A program made the translations under genes and the position numbers. A DNA stretch of 64,000 bases. It comes from Smittia aterrima. Its lineage: Eukaryota; Arthropoda; Insecta; Diptera; Chironomidae. The stretch lies in NCBI GenBank assembly GCA_033063855.1, contig CP093830.1:10974854-11038853 (forward strand). Direction: 5' to 3'. Shown in pieces: positions 11,501-23,400 of this stretch. Positions within the stretch are counted from its first letter, which is position 1, and each line of letters starts with the position of its first letter. The notes beneath the pieces are model-generated. The model was not told the origin of the DNA, searched no databases, and worked only from the letters and a program-made list of their open reading frames with translations.

Positions 11501-14500
11501 AGGTCCCCGTGCCTGTCTACAAAGAAGTCAAAGTTCCCGTTCACGTTCATGTTGACAACCCAGTCCCAGTCTACAAGGAAAAGAAAGTCGAAGTTCCCGT
11601 GAAAGTTCCATACAACGTTCCCTATGCAGTTCACAAGGAAGTCCCTTATCCAGTCTACAAGGAAGTGAAATATCCAGTTCACGTTCCAGTTGATCGTCCA
11701 GTCCCAATTCAAATCGAGAAACATGTTCCCCATGTCGTTCACTCCAAGAAGCAATACAAAGTTGAGGTGCCAACTCACAAGGAAGAGCATTATCATCATG
11801 AAGAACAATCTTACGAAGGTGGAGACGACGGCGGACAACATCACGAGCTCTCTGGCGGTTATTAAATAATCTGTGATTCAATTTTCCTCATTAACGTGTG
11901 AACATATTCGCTAATATGTTCGAAGCTGTGTTAGCTCATTCTTCGAGCTTCGTACGAAAAGTATGAAAAATCCCTCAATGTCTGTTGATTTTAGTTTTAG
12001 ACAATTTATGAATAAAAGGCTCTCCTGTCATCTCTGATTAAATTGCGAGTTGTTTATTTCCCCGATTGAGTCGGGCTGACTCATTAATTATCGACAACTC
12101 AATTAGCGCAATTTCTCGCGGAAGAACAATTGCCAGTTGCATTCACCAATCGAGTTATGCAACTGCACTCGTAAATAAAAGGTAAAGACTCTCTTTAACG
12201 TAACAAAAAAATCCAAACGAAACTGAAACTTCACCAGACGCGATTCATAAAGGCTGTTGCCCTATTTCTTTCATTATTTCTCATTCGCAGTTCACGGTTA
12301 CGAAATGTTTACGTCGTCACGGTATTGAATTAAACCGGTAACTCGTTAGTAAATGATTTGTAATTGGATCATAAGGCGAGAGAAGAAAGCTTCACTGACG
12401 CGCAAACAAGTGATTACGTTTCGTGAATTAATTTTAAAGATTGAACGACTGGCGCTAAAGTTATTAAATGATTTACTCACTTCATGTACGGAACGTTTGA
12501 TGGAACGTGATACTTTGCTCCGGGATCGAAATCAAGCTCCGAACGAAGAACTGGAGGTTTGATTCCGCCGTACTGCTCCCTGCAAAGAGAATTGATTGCA
12601 AAAGTAAACAAAGGAAGCTCACGTCATTGTTGCAAAAACATTTTATGATCCAACTTATGCAAGCTCACTTCGTTTCATGCTTGCGATTCTTTCGAAACGA
12701 TTTGTATCCGACTCACCTCAAAAGCCACCAGTGACAGTTAAACTGCTCCTTTCGAACTTTCTTGCTAAACACATCGAAGCGCCACTGCTCGAGAGCCAAC
12801 GCATAAGGCAGAAACACGACCTGAAAGAGATGCGATAATGAGACCGACGCATTAAAATATTTTAATGTCTTCACTAACTTTATCCATCGCTTGAGAAAAT
12901 AAAAAGTTGATATCGTGAGCAGTATCGTCGACTGACTTCTGAATGAGTCCAAGCCCTTGCAGATGCTTTGGTGTTATCGATAAACTGATTGCATCACCGA
13001 TCGCATCATGGAATCCTTTAAAGTCATAAATAAAGTTAAAGTTATTGAGCGGACCTGTTCACTCACCTGGATTAGCTCCATCTCGAAACACTTTGGGATT
13101 ATTGCGGTAGTTCAAAAAGTATTGGATATGAGCCAACTCATGATGAATGGTTATAAAATCTTTGTGAGTTACGTCAGTGCACATTTTGATTCTGTTTGAA
13201 CATGAAAGCGGCGAGTTAAATCAAAATTACTCGCAAATGAAGTGAAAATTAGTTTTACCGAAAATCGATTTGGTTGCAGAAGTCCCAGGCAGATGGTTGA
13301 CAAAGTACGGGAAGGCCAGCTGATGGTTCTTCGATGATTGATTGAGCCCAGAACTCTGGCGGCATCGCTGACATGTTCATTGACGTGAAGAACTCTTCGC
13401 CAAGCTGGAACATTATCAAAGGCGTGTAACCTTGTGCTCGCATCGCTGGCGTCACGTCTAAGTTTGAGCGACCAGGATAAGGAATCGTAATGTCTAAGAT
13501 ATTCCAGCTTTGCCCGTACATGTTGCCAAGGATGTGAGCGGGCAATGGAGCATTTCGATTTATGCGGTCGGGTCCATAGAACTCTCGTAACTTTCGACGA
13601 ACGTAAGCGTGAATCATCTCGTAAAGCGGGAGAATCTCTTGCCAAACGTTTTCCATCTCATAACGAAAGCTGGGCGAATCAAACGGGGATGACCAGTAGT
13701 CAACTGCGTTGCTATAATCTATCGAGACACTTGTCACTAAAAAAAGGCAACTTTTCGCTTAATAAACAACTCACTGTTGTACTTGGCAGCTTCGTTTGTT
13801 AAGTCAGCAAGTTGTTCAAACAAATCTCTCATCGGCCGTCCAGCTTTTCTCCTCCACTCAGTCCAAACCCAACTCAATTCGTCCCAGTCTCGACTCTTTG
13901 CCATTATCTGAAAATTCTGCATTAACAGACGCTCTTCAATGTCATAGAACTCACTTCTCTCAGATGAGGTTGAAGCCGCAACGAGCATTGGAAAGGTTGC
14001 TCGTACCCGCAAATTGTTGCGCTGTTGTAAATAGCAAGCATGTCGTTGATGATTCTATTATACTGTGAACGTAATTCAACATCAATCAATCATCAAATCA
14101 GACAACCGCAAATAAACCTACTCGATCTAATTGGTCGGGAGGCAGTGCTGATGGTCCAATCGATGACAAAAGCTTCACTTGTCGATAAACATTTTCATCA
14201 TAAATTGAACTTTGATCGATGCTCTTGATTTGATCAAAAATTGAACGCATGTAATCGGAGTAACGCTGTTGAGCATTAAGCTGTAAATAAATAAACCAAA
14301 AATCAATGCAACATAAACAATCAAAGCACGAACATGTGGTTGAACATTTTTTTTTTCTCAGAGACTTCGACAACAATTGTGTTTTCCCATAGCAAAAAGA
14401 TTTCGATGATTGGGTGAGAAGTTTGTTAGGTCAATGTCAAACTTGACGCAATACTCACAGCTTCAATTTGAGTGACTTCATTCACATTTGTCTCAAAGTT

Positions 14501-15389
14501 CCATTGAGCAGCGACGTTGAGCGTGCACTCCTCTGAGTTCTTCTTGTCAATTTCAATCAAAAATTGACGAAGCTTCTCGGTCTCGATTCTGAGCTTTCGC
14601 TCGTACTCAGCATCATAAGGATTCTGATAGTTGAAGTCATTGTTGGGGTTATTGATGGCGTATCCATTGATGTTTGGATTGTCGGGATTGCCGTAGCGGT
14701 TATTCGAGTTGAAACCATCGTTGAATCGATTATTTCCATTGACTCCTGCAAAGCGATTATTTCCATTCACTCCATCACCAAAGCGATTATTGGAATTGAC
14801 TCCTCCATTACTTGAGAATCGATTGTTGTCGTTGAAATTGTTCTGCGGGAATTGTTGAGGGAACTAAAATGAATCTTCATCATTACTTCATCGATTAAAG
14901 TTTCATCACTTCACTGACTTGCTGATTCCTCGAGTTAAAGTCTTCATTACGACTTCGCGAGTCATCGTTATTGAGCGGAAATCTGAAATTATCGCGATTG
15001 GTGTCAACGGGGTTGTTATTGCGATCGCTATTGTAGCGTGTGCGCTCATTATCTCGCTGGTTTCCACGATATTCGTCATTCTCATTGCTGTCGTAAGGTG
15101 GACCTAAAACAATAATCGATCAAAAAACATTTTCAACACTTCTCGATTTTAGATTTTTACCGAATCTTTGACTTCGATCACTGTCGAATCGATAATTCGA
15201 GTCACTCTTTGTTTGAACGTCTCCTCCTTTCTCATTTGCATAACTATTTGGTAACACTAACACTTCAGGACCATCCTGACTCTCACGAGGTGCATTTGTA
15301 CTTTGAACACGAGGCAAATCCAACTGCGCCTCAATCTCAGTCACAAAGTAAACCGCCACGCAAAGAATAAAATTGAAATTCATGTTCAT
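8535..15389 (-). CDS. Ance-3: Angiotensin-converting-enzyme-like protein (peptidase M2), tail-anchored, Ance-3-like
   Basis: Fourteen minus-strand exons join in frame to about 873 residues: 15161-15389, 14919-15103, 14459-14863, 14122-14280, 13955-14062, 13775-13916, 13259-13736, 13067-13191, 12879-13015, 12717-12820, 12481-12579, 8954-9094, 8712-8900, 8535-8655. A signal peptide (MNMNFNFILCVAVYF) is followed by a hydrophilic region rich in Asn, Asp and Arg, with repeated NNRF, covering roughly residues 25-215. The M2 domain carries HAYVRR, PAHILGNM, GYTPL, SAWDF, the HHELAH zinc motif and FQFQL. Glu of HExxH and the residues aligned with human testis ACE His513 and Tyr523 are kept. The third zinc ligand (FHEAIGD in active ACE) is Asp, and His353 is Gln, so dipeptidase activity is doubtful. 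The last 18 residues are hydrophobic, suggesting a membrane or lipid anchor. The Ance-3 name rests on this tail and on remembered traits of the fly paralogue, so it is tentative; the family is certain. An AATAAA lies just past the stop. Confidence 0.93.
10255..10291 (+). promoter_or_regulatory. Core promoter of the nested cuticular gene
   Basis: A TATAAA box at 10255-10260 is followed about 30 bases later by an arthropod initiator TCAGT at 10287-10291, about 100 bases upstream of the start codon at 10394. The promoter lies wholly inside the long intron of the opposite-strand ACE-like gene. Confidence 0.7.
10394..11865 (+). CDS. Low-complexity VPV/PYPV cuticular-type secreted protein (Vajk/CPLCP-like)
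   Basis: Four phase-0 exons, 10394-10405, 10691-11089, 11154-11351 and 11416-11865, give about 352 residues. The signal peptide is split after four residues (MKFL then GLACLLALAVLSSA), a split common in insect cuticular genes. An acidic/basic linker ending DKKQDKR leads to a Gly/His-rich patch around HGWSSGGGGG, and then about 250 residues of repeated Val-Pro, Lys and Tyr motifs such as VHVPVHVKVPKPYPV and DKPYPVEK. There are no cysteines in the mature part. The tail is rich in His, Glu and Gly. Repetitive PV-rich chains of this type belong to structural cuticle or extracellular matrix proteins; assignment to Vajk/CPLCP is by composition only. The gene lies entirely within an ACE-like intron on the opposite strand. 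A poly(A) signal is at 12011. Long antisense frames here are by-products of the repeats. Confidence 0.87.
12030..12480. other. Intron remainder, no feature seen
   Basis: DNA between the 3' end of the nested cuticular gene and the ACE-like exon that starts at 12481. Nothing recognisable beyond AT-rich intron sequence. Confidence 0.4.
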
Positions 15390-17747
15390 CGAACTTCCTT
15401 GCGATTTTACGTCTGAACGAGTCGGAACTACAAATGAAATTAAAAGTCTCGATCTATGACAAAATGCGGGCTCGCTGCTCATTATCATTTTGTTTGCTTG
15501 TGTAGTTTCCCTAATAATTACCGTGTTGTGAACACATTGTTGTTAAAAAATTGTTAATTCTTAAGCCGAAAGAGGTTTCATAAAGAAAAAGTGCATTGTG
15601 AGAAAAAACCACACACGGGCAGTCAATCGTCGTTAGTTTGTGTTCACGTCCGATGAGATTTCGCGGGTGTTTCCGTGGTTAGCATGTGAGAAGTGACCTG
15701 TTTTAGGTTTGTATGTGGTAGCAGCGAAGTAAGAATGATTACCAAGAGTTGTGGATAAAGTTGAAGCTAGAAACAAATTGCGTAACATTGAGCAACGACA
15801 TTTATTTATCTTTCTCTTTCTTTTAGAACTTGAGCCGCTTAGTTTGTAATGCTTCGATGTCTGTTGGTGAATGTTCACGTCTTCACTTGTCGAATTTCCT
15901 TTTAAGGAACCAACTGAGAATTTTATCCTTGACAAGAATTGACCTTTGACTGCATCTTGATGAATAATTTCCTGTTGCATTTATTTTTATAAAAATAGAA
16001 CGAGCGAGTCATGAGGACAACTACAATGTCTGTGTTGACAACTTAACTTTGTAAGGAGACGACAACAAACTTAGCTTACGTGGATTCTATTCGAACGACA
16101 TGTGAAGCTTTTGAAAGTCAATATCGCTTCAATCATCTCATGTCATTCGATCCAGTTAAGTTTCTCTATAGATAACGAAATTCCCATGACTCAATAAACA
16201 AGTGTTCGTGCTTGTAATTTACGCTCAGCTATCAAACGTCAAGAATAAAAAAAAATCTCAACATGATATCTCCATAGAAGAAATTTTTTCTTCCTGACGA
16301 AAGTGTTACAACATTTTCATCAAACAATTTGTTCACGTCACAACAAACGATGATGTCGTGTGTACGGATGCGATTTAAATGATTGAAAGCATGCGGAAAT
16401 ATTCAGCAAATATTTTTTATTATCCTGTCGTATGATAAAAAAAATCTTGTTTTTGTTCGCACGCGCTCGAAAGAATGTTGCCGAACGAAACAGGATGAAA
16501 GGCGACAAAATTACGACACGAAGGAGAAAAGCGAAACGATAAATGGCTGAAAAATGATCGAGACATGTGTTACAGCAATTGAGTTGAACGTCGGAGGAGC
16601 TTTGTTGGTTGAAATATGGTTTCACTAAAGGCAGAGAGTTTTTCTTTCTTACTTTCGATTCCATCATAACTTATTCATATCAGACGAGCGAAAATGCTTG
16701 AGGGAGAAATAAAATTGTAAGATTTTTGCGTGCCAAGTGCTTTGTGTGAACGAGTTTTTCATGAAGTCTCGTCCTACTCTATCGATTTGAATGAAAGTTA
16801 TGAACGATTCAAACAATTCACAACATTTCTCATAATAATTTCATCTGAACGAGAATATTGTGCGTTTTATTGGTTTGCCTCTGAGAAGCACATGAGGAGA
16901 AGAGCTTTAGTCACGTAGACTGCAATTTCCCTTTAGTTGCTTGAAATATTTATTCAGAACTCGAAACTAAAGATAGAGTGCAGCTCATGATTCCCCTAAC
17001 AAGATCCTTGAAGTAATTGAGAAGTGCTCTTAAATTTAATTGTCGTGTAGTTTGTTGCAGATGTGAAGCGGGGTAACAATAACAAGGAGCAACTTCATTC
17101 AATTGAATTTTTGTTCTTCTCTAATTGGATCATCAAAGATTTAACTGAGAATTGTAGTTCGTGGAACTTAATTTCGATTCAGGATTTTGTGCACGTTTTT
17201 CTGAAACTGGAAATTTACTCGCCAACAATCGTCACGTTACTCAGTCGCTCAGACAACTCGGAATGATAATCGTCAGGAGAATTTTCCTGATGATCAATTT
17301 TCATAAATTAAATTCTATTGTAACTTCATAATTTAAAACTTTAATTAAATACTTTGCTCTACGATCAAACAGCAACGCTCTGCGGGTAAAAATAATGTTC
17401 AACATGTTGGCTTAATGTTTTCCCATTAAAAAGCGAGTGCGCTTAAAAATTAATGCAACTGGGAACATTTACGATTAATTTAGCCTTTTACAGTTGAACC
17501 TGTTGCAAAGTTTATGTTTTGCGAAGGCGGTTTGAGAGTTTTTTAAAGCTTTAAATAGAAAATCCTGAAGCCTTTGGATTTATTTCCATGCTAAGTGTGT
17601 TCGTGCTTTCCCGATTTTTCTTCGCTCTCGCTCGTTGGAAGCTCCTCGAGAAGTCAAGAAGATTTCCATTCGACTTAGTCGTCTCTTGAGGCTCACGAGG
17701 AATAAACTTGTTTTTTAAAACCTTCGAAACAATTGTTGAACTTGCTA
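15390..17747. other. Gene-free stretch upstream of the ACE-like gene
   Basis: This should contain the promoter and 5' leader of the minus-strand ACE-like gene, but no clear TATA or initiator pair was found. Frames of 109-115 codons at 15633-15980 and 16338-16667 have no recognisable domain and are not called. The part at 17090-17275 is a degenerate direct copy of sequence at 3565-3770. Confidence 0.45.
17090..17275. repeat. Degenerate direct copy of the left-arm boundary
   Basis: Blocks such as AATTGGATCATCAAAGAT, TTTGTGCA and AAATTTACTCGCC, then CGTCACGTTACTC, occur in the same order and orientation as at 3599-3755. Identity is clearly lower than between the inverted arms, roughly three quarters by eye. 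The match crosses the sharp outer edge of the left arm, so it is older than, or independent of, the inverted duplication. Confidence 0.7.
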
Positions 17748-18905
17748 GGGATCCGAAGATTGTGTGTAACGATAAATTATTATCGAGGAAAAGTTTTTTA
17801 TCCTTTCAAAGTAGAAGGAGAGGAACATGAAGAACTCGAGGGGATTAAGTAAACATTTGAGATTTTTCTCCTTTAAACTAGGACAACGTCAAAAGGATTC
17901 TTGACTTGATGATCCGCGTTGCGAATTTTAATTATTCGTTGATTAATCGATTGATTGAAACTTCGCTGTCGATTCGCTTCAATCTTTGTCAGACTCGGAC
18001 GATTTATCTTCATTCTTGTGAGTTGCGGTTTTCTTAAACGGAAGAAGCTGAAGCCTTGCCAAGAAATATTTGCGAGCTCGATTCAAAATCCCGAGCAAAC
18101 TTTCGATTTCTTTATGCAAATTATCCAAAGGCTCTTGATGCCGGAAAAGTTTGAAATTTATGTTTCGGAAGATGAGAGGGAACAAAAAGCTTTCGAGTTG
18201 GCTGTGGAGAATTTTTAGAGCAGAAACTTTTGATAAATTAGTGAGCAAACGTCAGTGGAGAGTTTTTCTCAAGTTTTCCTTGAGCTCAGAGCAGAAAAAA
18301 TTATGCAAAGCATGAAGAGATTAATTATTTGTGTCAACAAAGTTTTTGTCTCTCGTTGTTCGCCACTCACAATGCACAAAACAGGTGCCAAACGCTTTTC
18401 CCTTCTTCCTGATGAGGGATTAAAACTTTTTTAATCGGAGCTCTCTGAAATGAAGGAATCAAGAGCATCAACACTCTCGAGTGTCTTTCATTCATCAGGA
18501 TTACGAGAAATTACGAAAATTTAAAAGACAAAGCAGACTCGGATCGATGTCAAAGAGTTTTCAGATGAAAATATTGAAATGAATGCACTTCAACAGAAAA
18601 ATCCTTTCAACTGAAAGAGAAATTTATGTTTTGTTCATTTTTCCATTTCATAAATGTCTCTTGTTGCACAACAAGCGAAGCTCCAAACGATGCAACTTGA
18701 GTGTGAACTCAATGGAATATATTTCAAAAATGAAAGTTTCTGCACGATTCACTTCGACAGCTTGAGCGACGACTCGCCAGGCGCTTATCGTTCTGAGGTG
18801 TCTGGAGATCTCTCAGAATTTTAATCATCGCTAGAGAAGAGAGTAACGTGACGGTTGTCGGCGAGTAAATTTAACCAATTCCAGCATCAGCAGAACGTGA
18901 CGATG
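17748..18905. repeat. Right arm of the 1.16-kb inverted repeat
   Basis: Reverse complement of 3670-4833. The arms enclose about 12.9 kb that carries the Spaetzle-like pair, the ACE-like gene and its nested cuticular gene. Similarity ends abruptly at CGATG (18905) on the outer side and near 17748 on the inner side. No transposase frame and no obvious target-site duplication were seen at the ends. Confidence 0.9.
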
Positions 18906-18915
18906 AAAGAAAGAG

Positions 18916-19001
18916 CGAGATAGAGCTTACGAGGTTTAATGAAATCGTTTTCATTGAACGTGTTCATGACACAAAAATATATTTCCAAAAGCTCTATCTC
19001 G
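18916..19001. repeat. Short inverted repeat just outside the right arm
   Basis: CGAGATAGAGCTT at 18916-18928 is matched by its reverse complement AAGCTCTATCTCG at 18989-19001, with about 60 bases between. It could form a hairpin or be the ends of a tiny miniature element. It begins 11 bases beyond the end of the right inverted arm and has no counterpart outside the left arm. Confidence 0.6.
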
Positions 19002-20453
19002 AGAAAGAGATTTTCTTCGATTGAAAACTTCTCACTGGGATGGCGACACTAGTCATTCATCGCTAGCAGTTCAAATAAAACCAATGAATTCTTGAAGGAG
19101 AAAAATTAGCAGTCAATTTAGATTAACTTTCCACAAATATTTTTTGTATTTTAATAGAACCATTGAAGCTCTGAAACATGTTTTAATTAAATATTTCGAT
19201 TAAATCCATTCCAAATGAATTTTTGATTCTCCCATTTGAAAACTCCAACTTCTACTTTTTTCCAATGAAATTCACTTTATTGGTTTAAATTACAATTTCA
19301 TAAACTGCGAGGGCCGAGAAAAAAAACCATTGACAATATTCGATGAGCCTTTTCGGTCATTTACTTTTGTTAGCGGCTTCACAGTTCGCAGCGACATATT
19401 TCACGTTCCATAAAATTTCACGGAGTAGCGAGATGAAAATTTTTAATAAACGAGTAGATGTGTAAACATTCCTGAAAGTTCATTTGAAGTATCAAAGGAA
19501 AAGCTCACCATCGATGGACAAGCGAGTCATTTATTCAAATGTCAAAAGTGAATTGCTGATCGGTAGGCGTGAAAAAATCAGAATTTTGCCATTTCAATTA
19601 TTGGTTTCGTATATTCGAGAGCATTCAATCAATTTCCAGTAAACTCGAACGATTTTCGATAAAAACTTTTCAGTCAATGAAAAGTTGAAATAAATTTCCA
19701 TCAGAAAATTAAAACGAAATAAATTTCCAAATTTATCGCAGAACTCCCCGAACGAACAAAATGAAATGAAATATCATTTGTGGCGGATTGACGAGACCAA
19801 CAATAAATATTGCTCGATGATGTTAACCAATTTTATTGATGGCGACGCGTCTCACAATGATAAATTGATAAATGGATGAGCGTTCTGGCGCTTGGGAAAA
19901 TGAGGAAAATATTTTCTCGTAGAAACAATAAAACTTCATAGAAACGGCTCAAGATTAATTAGTAAATTAATTTTATGTTATGTCAGCCTTCGTTCGAAAA
20001 GTTTCGAAGCTAATTTGATGAATTGAGTCGATCCGATGAAGCATTTTGAAGCTTTATGAAGCAATTAACATAAAGTTTGTTTCCGATGCGAGATACTCAG
20101 CTGACAAGGGGAAAAAGCTGAGTACTCGAAGTGTCGTTTTTATTCCTGACGATGCGATAGCAAGAATTCTCTCAAGTCATCATTTTTCATTCCTTTTTCT
20201 TAACCGGAAAACCGCAGAAAATGAAAGGAAGAAAATTACCAGGAATAAAACTTCATTAATCTATTGCCGACAGGGGAGCTTCTCCTAAAGAATTTCTGCA
20301 ACGAACAAGTCTAAAGTTTTTGATTCAGTTTTATTTTTTTTTCTCTGTTTTCAACATTTTACATTTATAATGTGCTTGCTTCCTTTTAAACTCTCATCAA
20401 CTATTTACAAACTTTCTTCTTATTTACATCGAAATTCTTCACCAAAAATATTT
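19002..20453. other. Gene-free spacer
   Basis: Intergenic DNA downstream of the Dpr gene's stop codon. Frames are short and unsupported (for example 80 codons at 20046-20288). No repeat or RNA gene seen. Confidence 0.4.
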
Positions 20454-23400
20454 TTATCCGATGATGGGTGAAGTGAAGCTTGAGCTCTTTGCAGTCGAGA
20501 GAATGAAGAGAACAACGAGAACAAGTATTGAAGTCTGAAGCGACAAGGATGAGCACTTGCTATGCATTGCCTCGGGATGTTCGCCTAAAATGAGAAACGA
20601 CAGATGTCAAATCATCCGCGAGAGCTTTATCGAATTTACCATTGAGCACATGAACTCGAATGTTGGCGACGATAGCGTTCGATGGTGAGCAAGAATATTT
20701 CCCCGTGTTGGTCTCGTCCGCGTTCTGAATCAGCAAATGTGACGTCGTCACGTCACCTTTCCTTGTGTCGATGGAAATTCCACCGCGTAACGTATCGTAA
20801 TTTATCACCTGAAAATTGGAAAAGTTTATCATCACGAGTTCAAGAAGAACGAGGAGCATGAACTGGATCATGAGATTAAAGACTTATGAAGTTGATTGAT
20901 AACGGAAGCTCGAGGTTCCTTTGAACGTATTTCACGAACAACTCTGAATTCTCATTCAACTTCAGCAGCAAAATGATAGGAATTCATGCGAGTTTAAAGC
21001 AAATTTTTGTGCAGTTTCATGAAAATGCAGAAATTCATAAAGTTCTCGTTTAAATATTTTTTCAGTTGAAAATGTTTACTGAGAATTTTCTTCTATAAAA
21101 TCCTCCAGCAGTTTTACTATGAGCAGCGAAGGCTCTTTCCGTTTTCCTTTTCCTCGATTACACTAGAAATAAAATTCTATGATGAAAAAGTACAAAAGCT
21201 TCTCATGGAAAGCGAAGAAGATTACATGAGAGCTTAACGGCGAATGAAATTTTGGCGTCACGCTCTCCGCAGTTGTTTTGCCAACCGCGTTGGTACATGA
21301 AGCATAAATGCTGAAGAGAAAACTTGACGACAAACAAGAGCTTTATGAAACAGAAACCGCATAAGTTTAATTTAGTTGAGTAGCGTATCGTAATAATTTA
21401 CGGTTTCGACAGCTCTCAAATTTTCTTCAAAGCTCTGCGGTTGTCGACAATAAAAAAGAAATGATTTTTTTCTCTCATTACCTCATCCTCGTGATACCAG
21501 AAAATGAAAGCTGGTGACTCATCTGGACCTAATCGAATCGTACACGTTAAATTGATTGTGGAACCTTTTTGAACGTAGAAGTCCGGGCCTCCGAGGATGC
21601 TCGCAGTTGGTGCTGTTTCAAAAAGGAAATGACAGAAAGAAAAATAATTAAATTTGAATTCTTGTCTGCAAACGACGTCGGTAGCAGTGCTGTCATTAGC
21701 GACTTCTTTACAGTTTGATCCACGGAAATTGCAATCTACGAGATTTCCTCCTTCGTCTCGCTTCTTGTCATGATTTGAGAGATGACTTCACATAAACTAT
21801 AAGACATCAAGTCTCTCTTCATCAGAGAAGTCGTTGAATAATCAGCCTCAAACCAATGACAGTTGAGATAGAGCTTGCAATGTATTTTTAATCCAAGGAT
21901 GGAAAGGACTGAAAGCTTCGTCAACCGCAAAACTCGTCGTTCTCGTGTGAATATTCCGCATTCCGTTCAAAGCGAGTAAGTTTGTCTTTGAGTTTATAGC
22001 TTTGATTGCATTTCTAAAATCCGATTTTGCACTTACCAACAAGATTTAACCGGACCGAATAGCTTTTAATGGGCTGGGTAGAGATCTGACAGTCATACAG
22101 ACCAGCATCTCGCTTTTGAGCAAATTTGATTTGCAGCGTCCATTCGTCTGTCTCTTTATGATGTGTAGTGGTGAACCGTTGATCAGTTGTGTAAGTGTAC
22201 GTTCCTACGGTTAAAATATGTAAATCCCGATGCCGGATCCATGATACCTACGGCGGGAGAGGAAAAAGAGAAACTTTCAGGAAAACACGGACGAAGCGAG
22301 CAAAAGCCAAATTCAATTTATATCGTCGTGCTCGTGAGAAAATTCATTTGCCATTAATGCAAAGTCGTCATGGTGAAATGGGTCGGAAAATTTCTGGGGC
22401 CGAATGTGTTTTGAATCACGATGGGCTTGCGATGGAAGGGACGAAGCGAATCGAATAATTTTAATGCGATTTGCTGCTGATCGATTTTGGCCAAGTAATT
22501 GAATTGATCAGTGAGCACAGAGGATGGGAAGGGACCATTGAAGCTCTTTCCCAGAAGTGAGATTGCACTTTTTGTTTTGAAGACGTTTGTTGATCTTTTT
22601 TTGGAAGTAAACTTAGCTCACGGCAATGAAGAGCCTAAAAAAGAATTCTCAGAAGGATCTGAAATTAATTCCTTTTCGAACTTTTCTTTGAGCTTTCATG
22701 AATTCTGAGAATGAAGCTCATTGTCTATAAATTTAAAAAATTTAAAGACTTCTAACAATTAAAGCTCTTTGTCAGAATATTCGACGCTAATGCCAAATAT
22801 TTCTCTCAAATTCTCAAAGCAATAAAAATATTTAATTCGAAGGGAAGGCTCTGGCCTCAATTGTCAACGTTTCCACACAAAAGCGAACCGCTGACAAATT
22901 TTTTTTAAGGAAATCGATTCTCATGGCCTCGACGCTCGAGCGAATCACTTTATTGCGTTGGGAATGCCAACTTTTTCCTTACTCAAACCCTCAATTAAGA
23001 TAAAAGAAAACTGCTGATTGAATCCATTTACAGCCGAGCTGCTGCTTCCTCCTTTAATGCTTTATGTGTCCGAGAAGTCTTAGTGGGTTAATTTAGGGTT
23101 TCATAAGTTTACGAGACGAAGCAAAGAATTAATCTGGTCGTAATCAACTTTAGACTCATGGCAAATGACATGTCATATCCACACAAGCTTGGAACGTAGG
23201 GCTTACCGTTTTATTTCCTAAATTTTTTACTCTACAACTTAAATATGCTGACTTTCCGACCAATGCCGTAACCTACAAATAAATTTCACGTCCATAAATT
23301 TTCATTTCACTCGCATGACTCTCGAGCAGAACTTACATTCCTCGGGATTATCGGATCAAAATATGATTCATACCACTTAGGATTCGTATAAAAATGAAAG

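Noticed and set aside
11260..11881. Long minus-strand frames (194 and 117 codons) opposite the cuticular gene
   Set aside because: They arise from the regular VPV/PYPV codon repeats read on the other strand; the plus strand has promoter, signal peptide, splice sites and poly(A) signal.
13545..15107. Plus-strand hydrophobic frames over the ACE exons (for example 14564-14815)
   Set aside because: They are antisense shadows of Asn/Asp-rich ACE codons, which read as Ile/Val on the opposite strand.
15633..16667. Minus-strand frames of 115 and 109 codons upstream of the ACE-like gene
   Set aside because: No domain, no signal peptide and no continuity with the ACE gene; probably intergenic.
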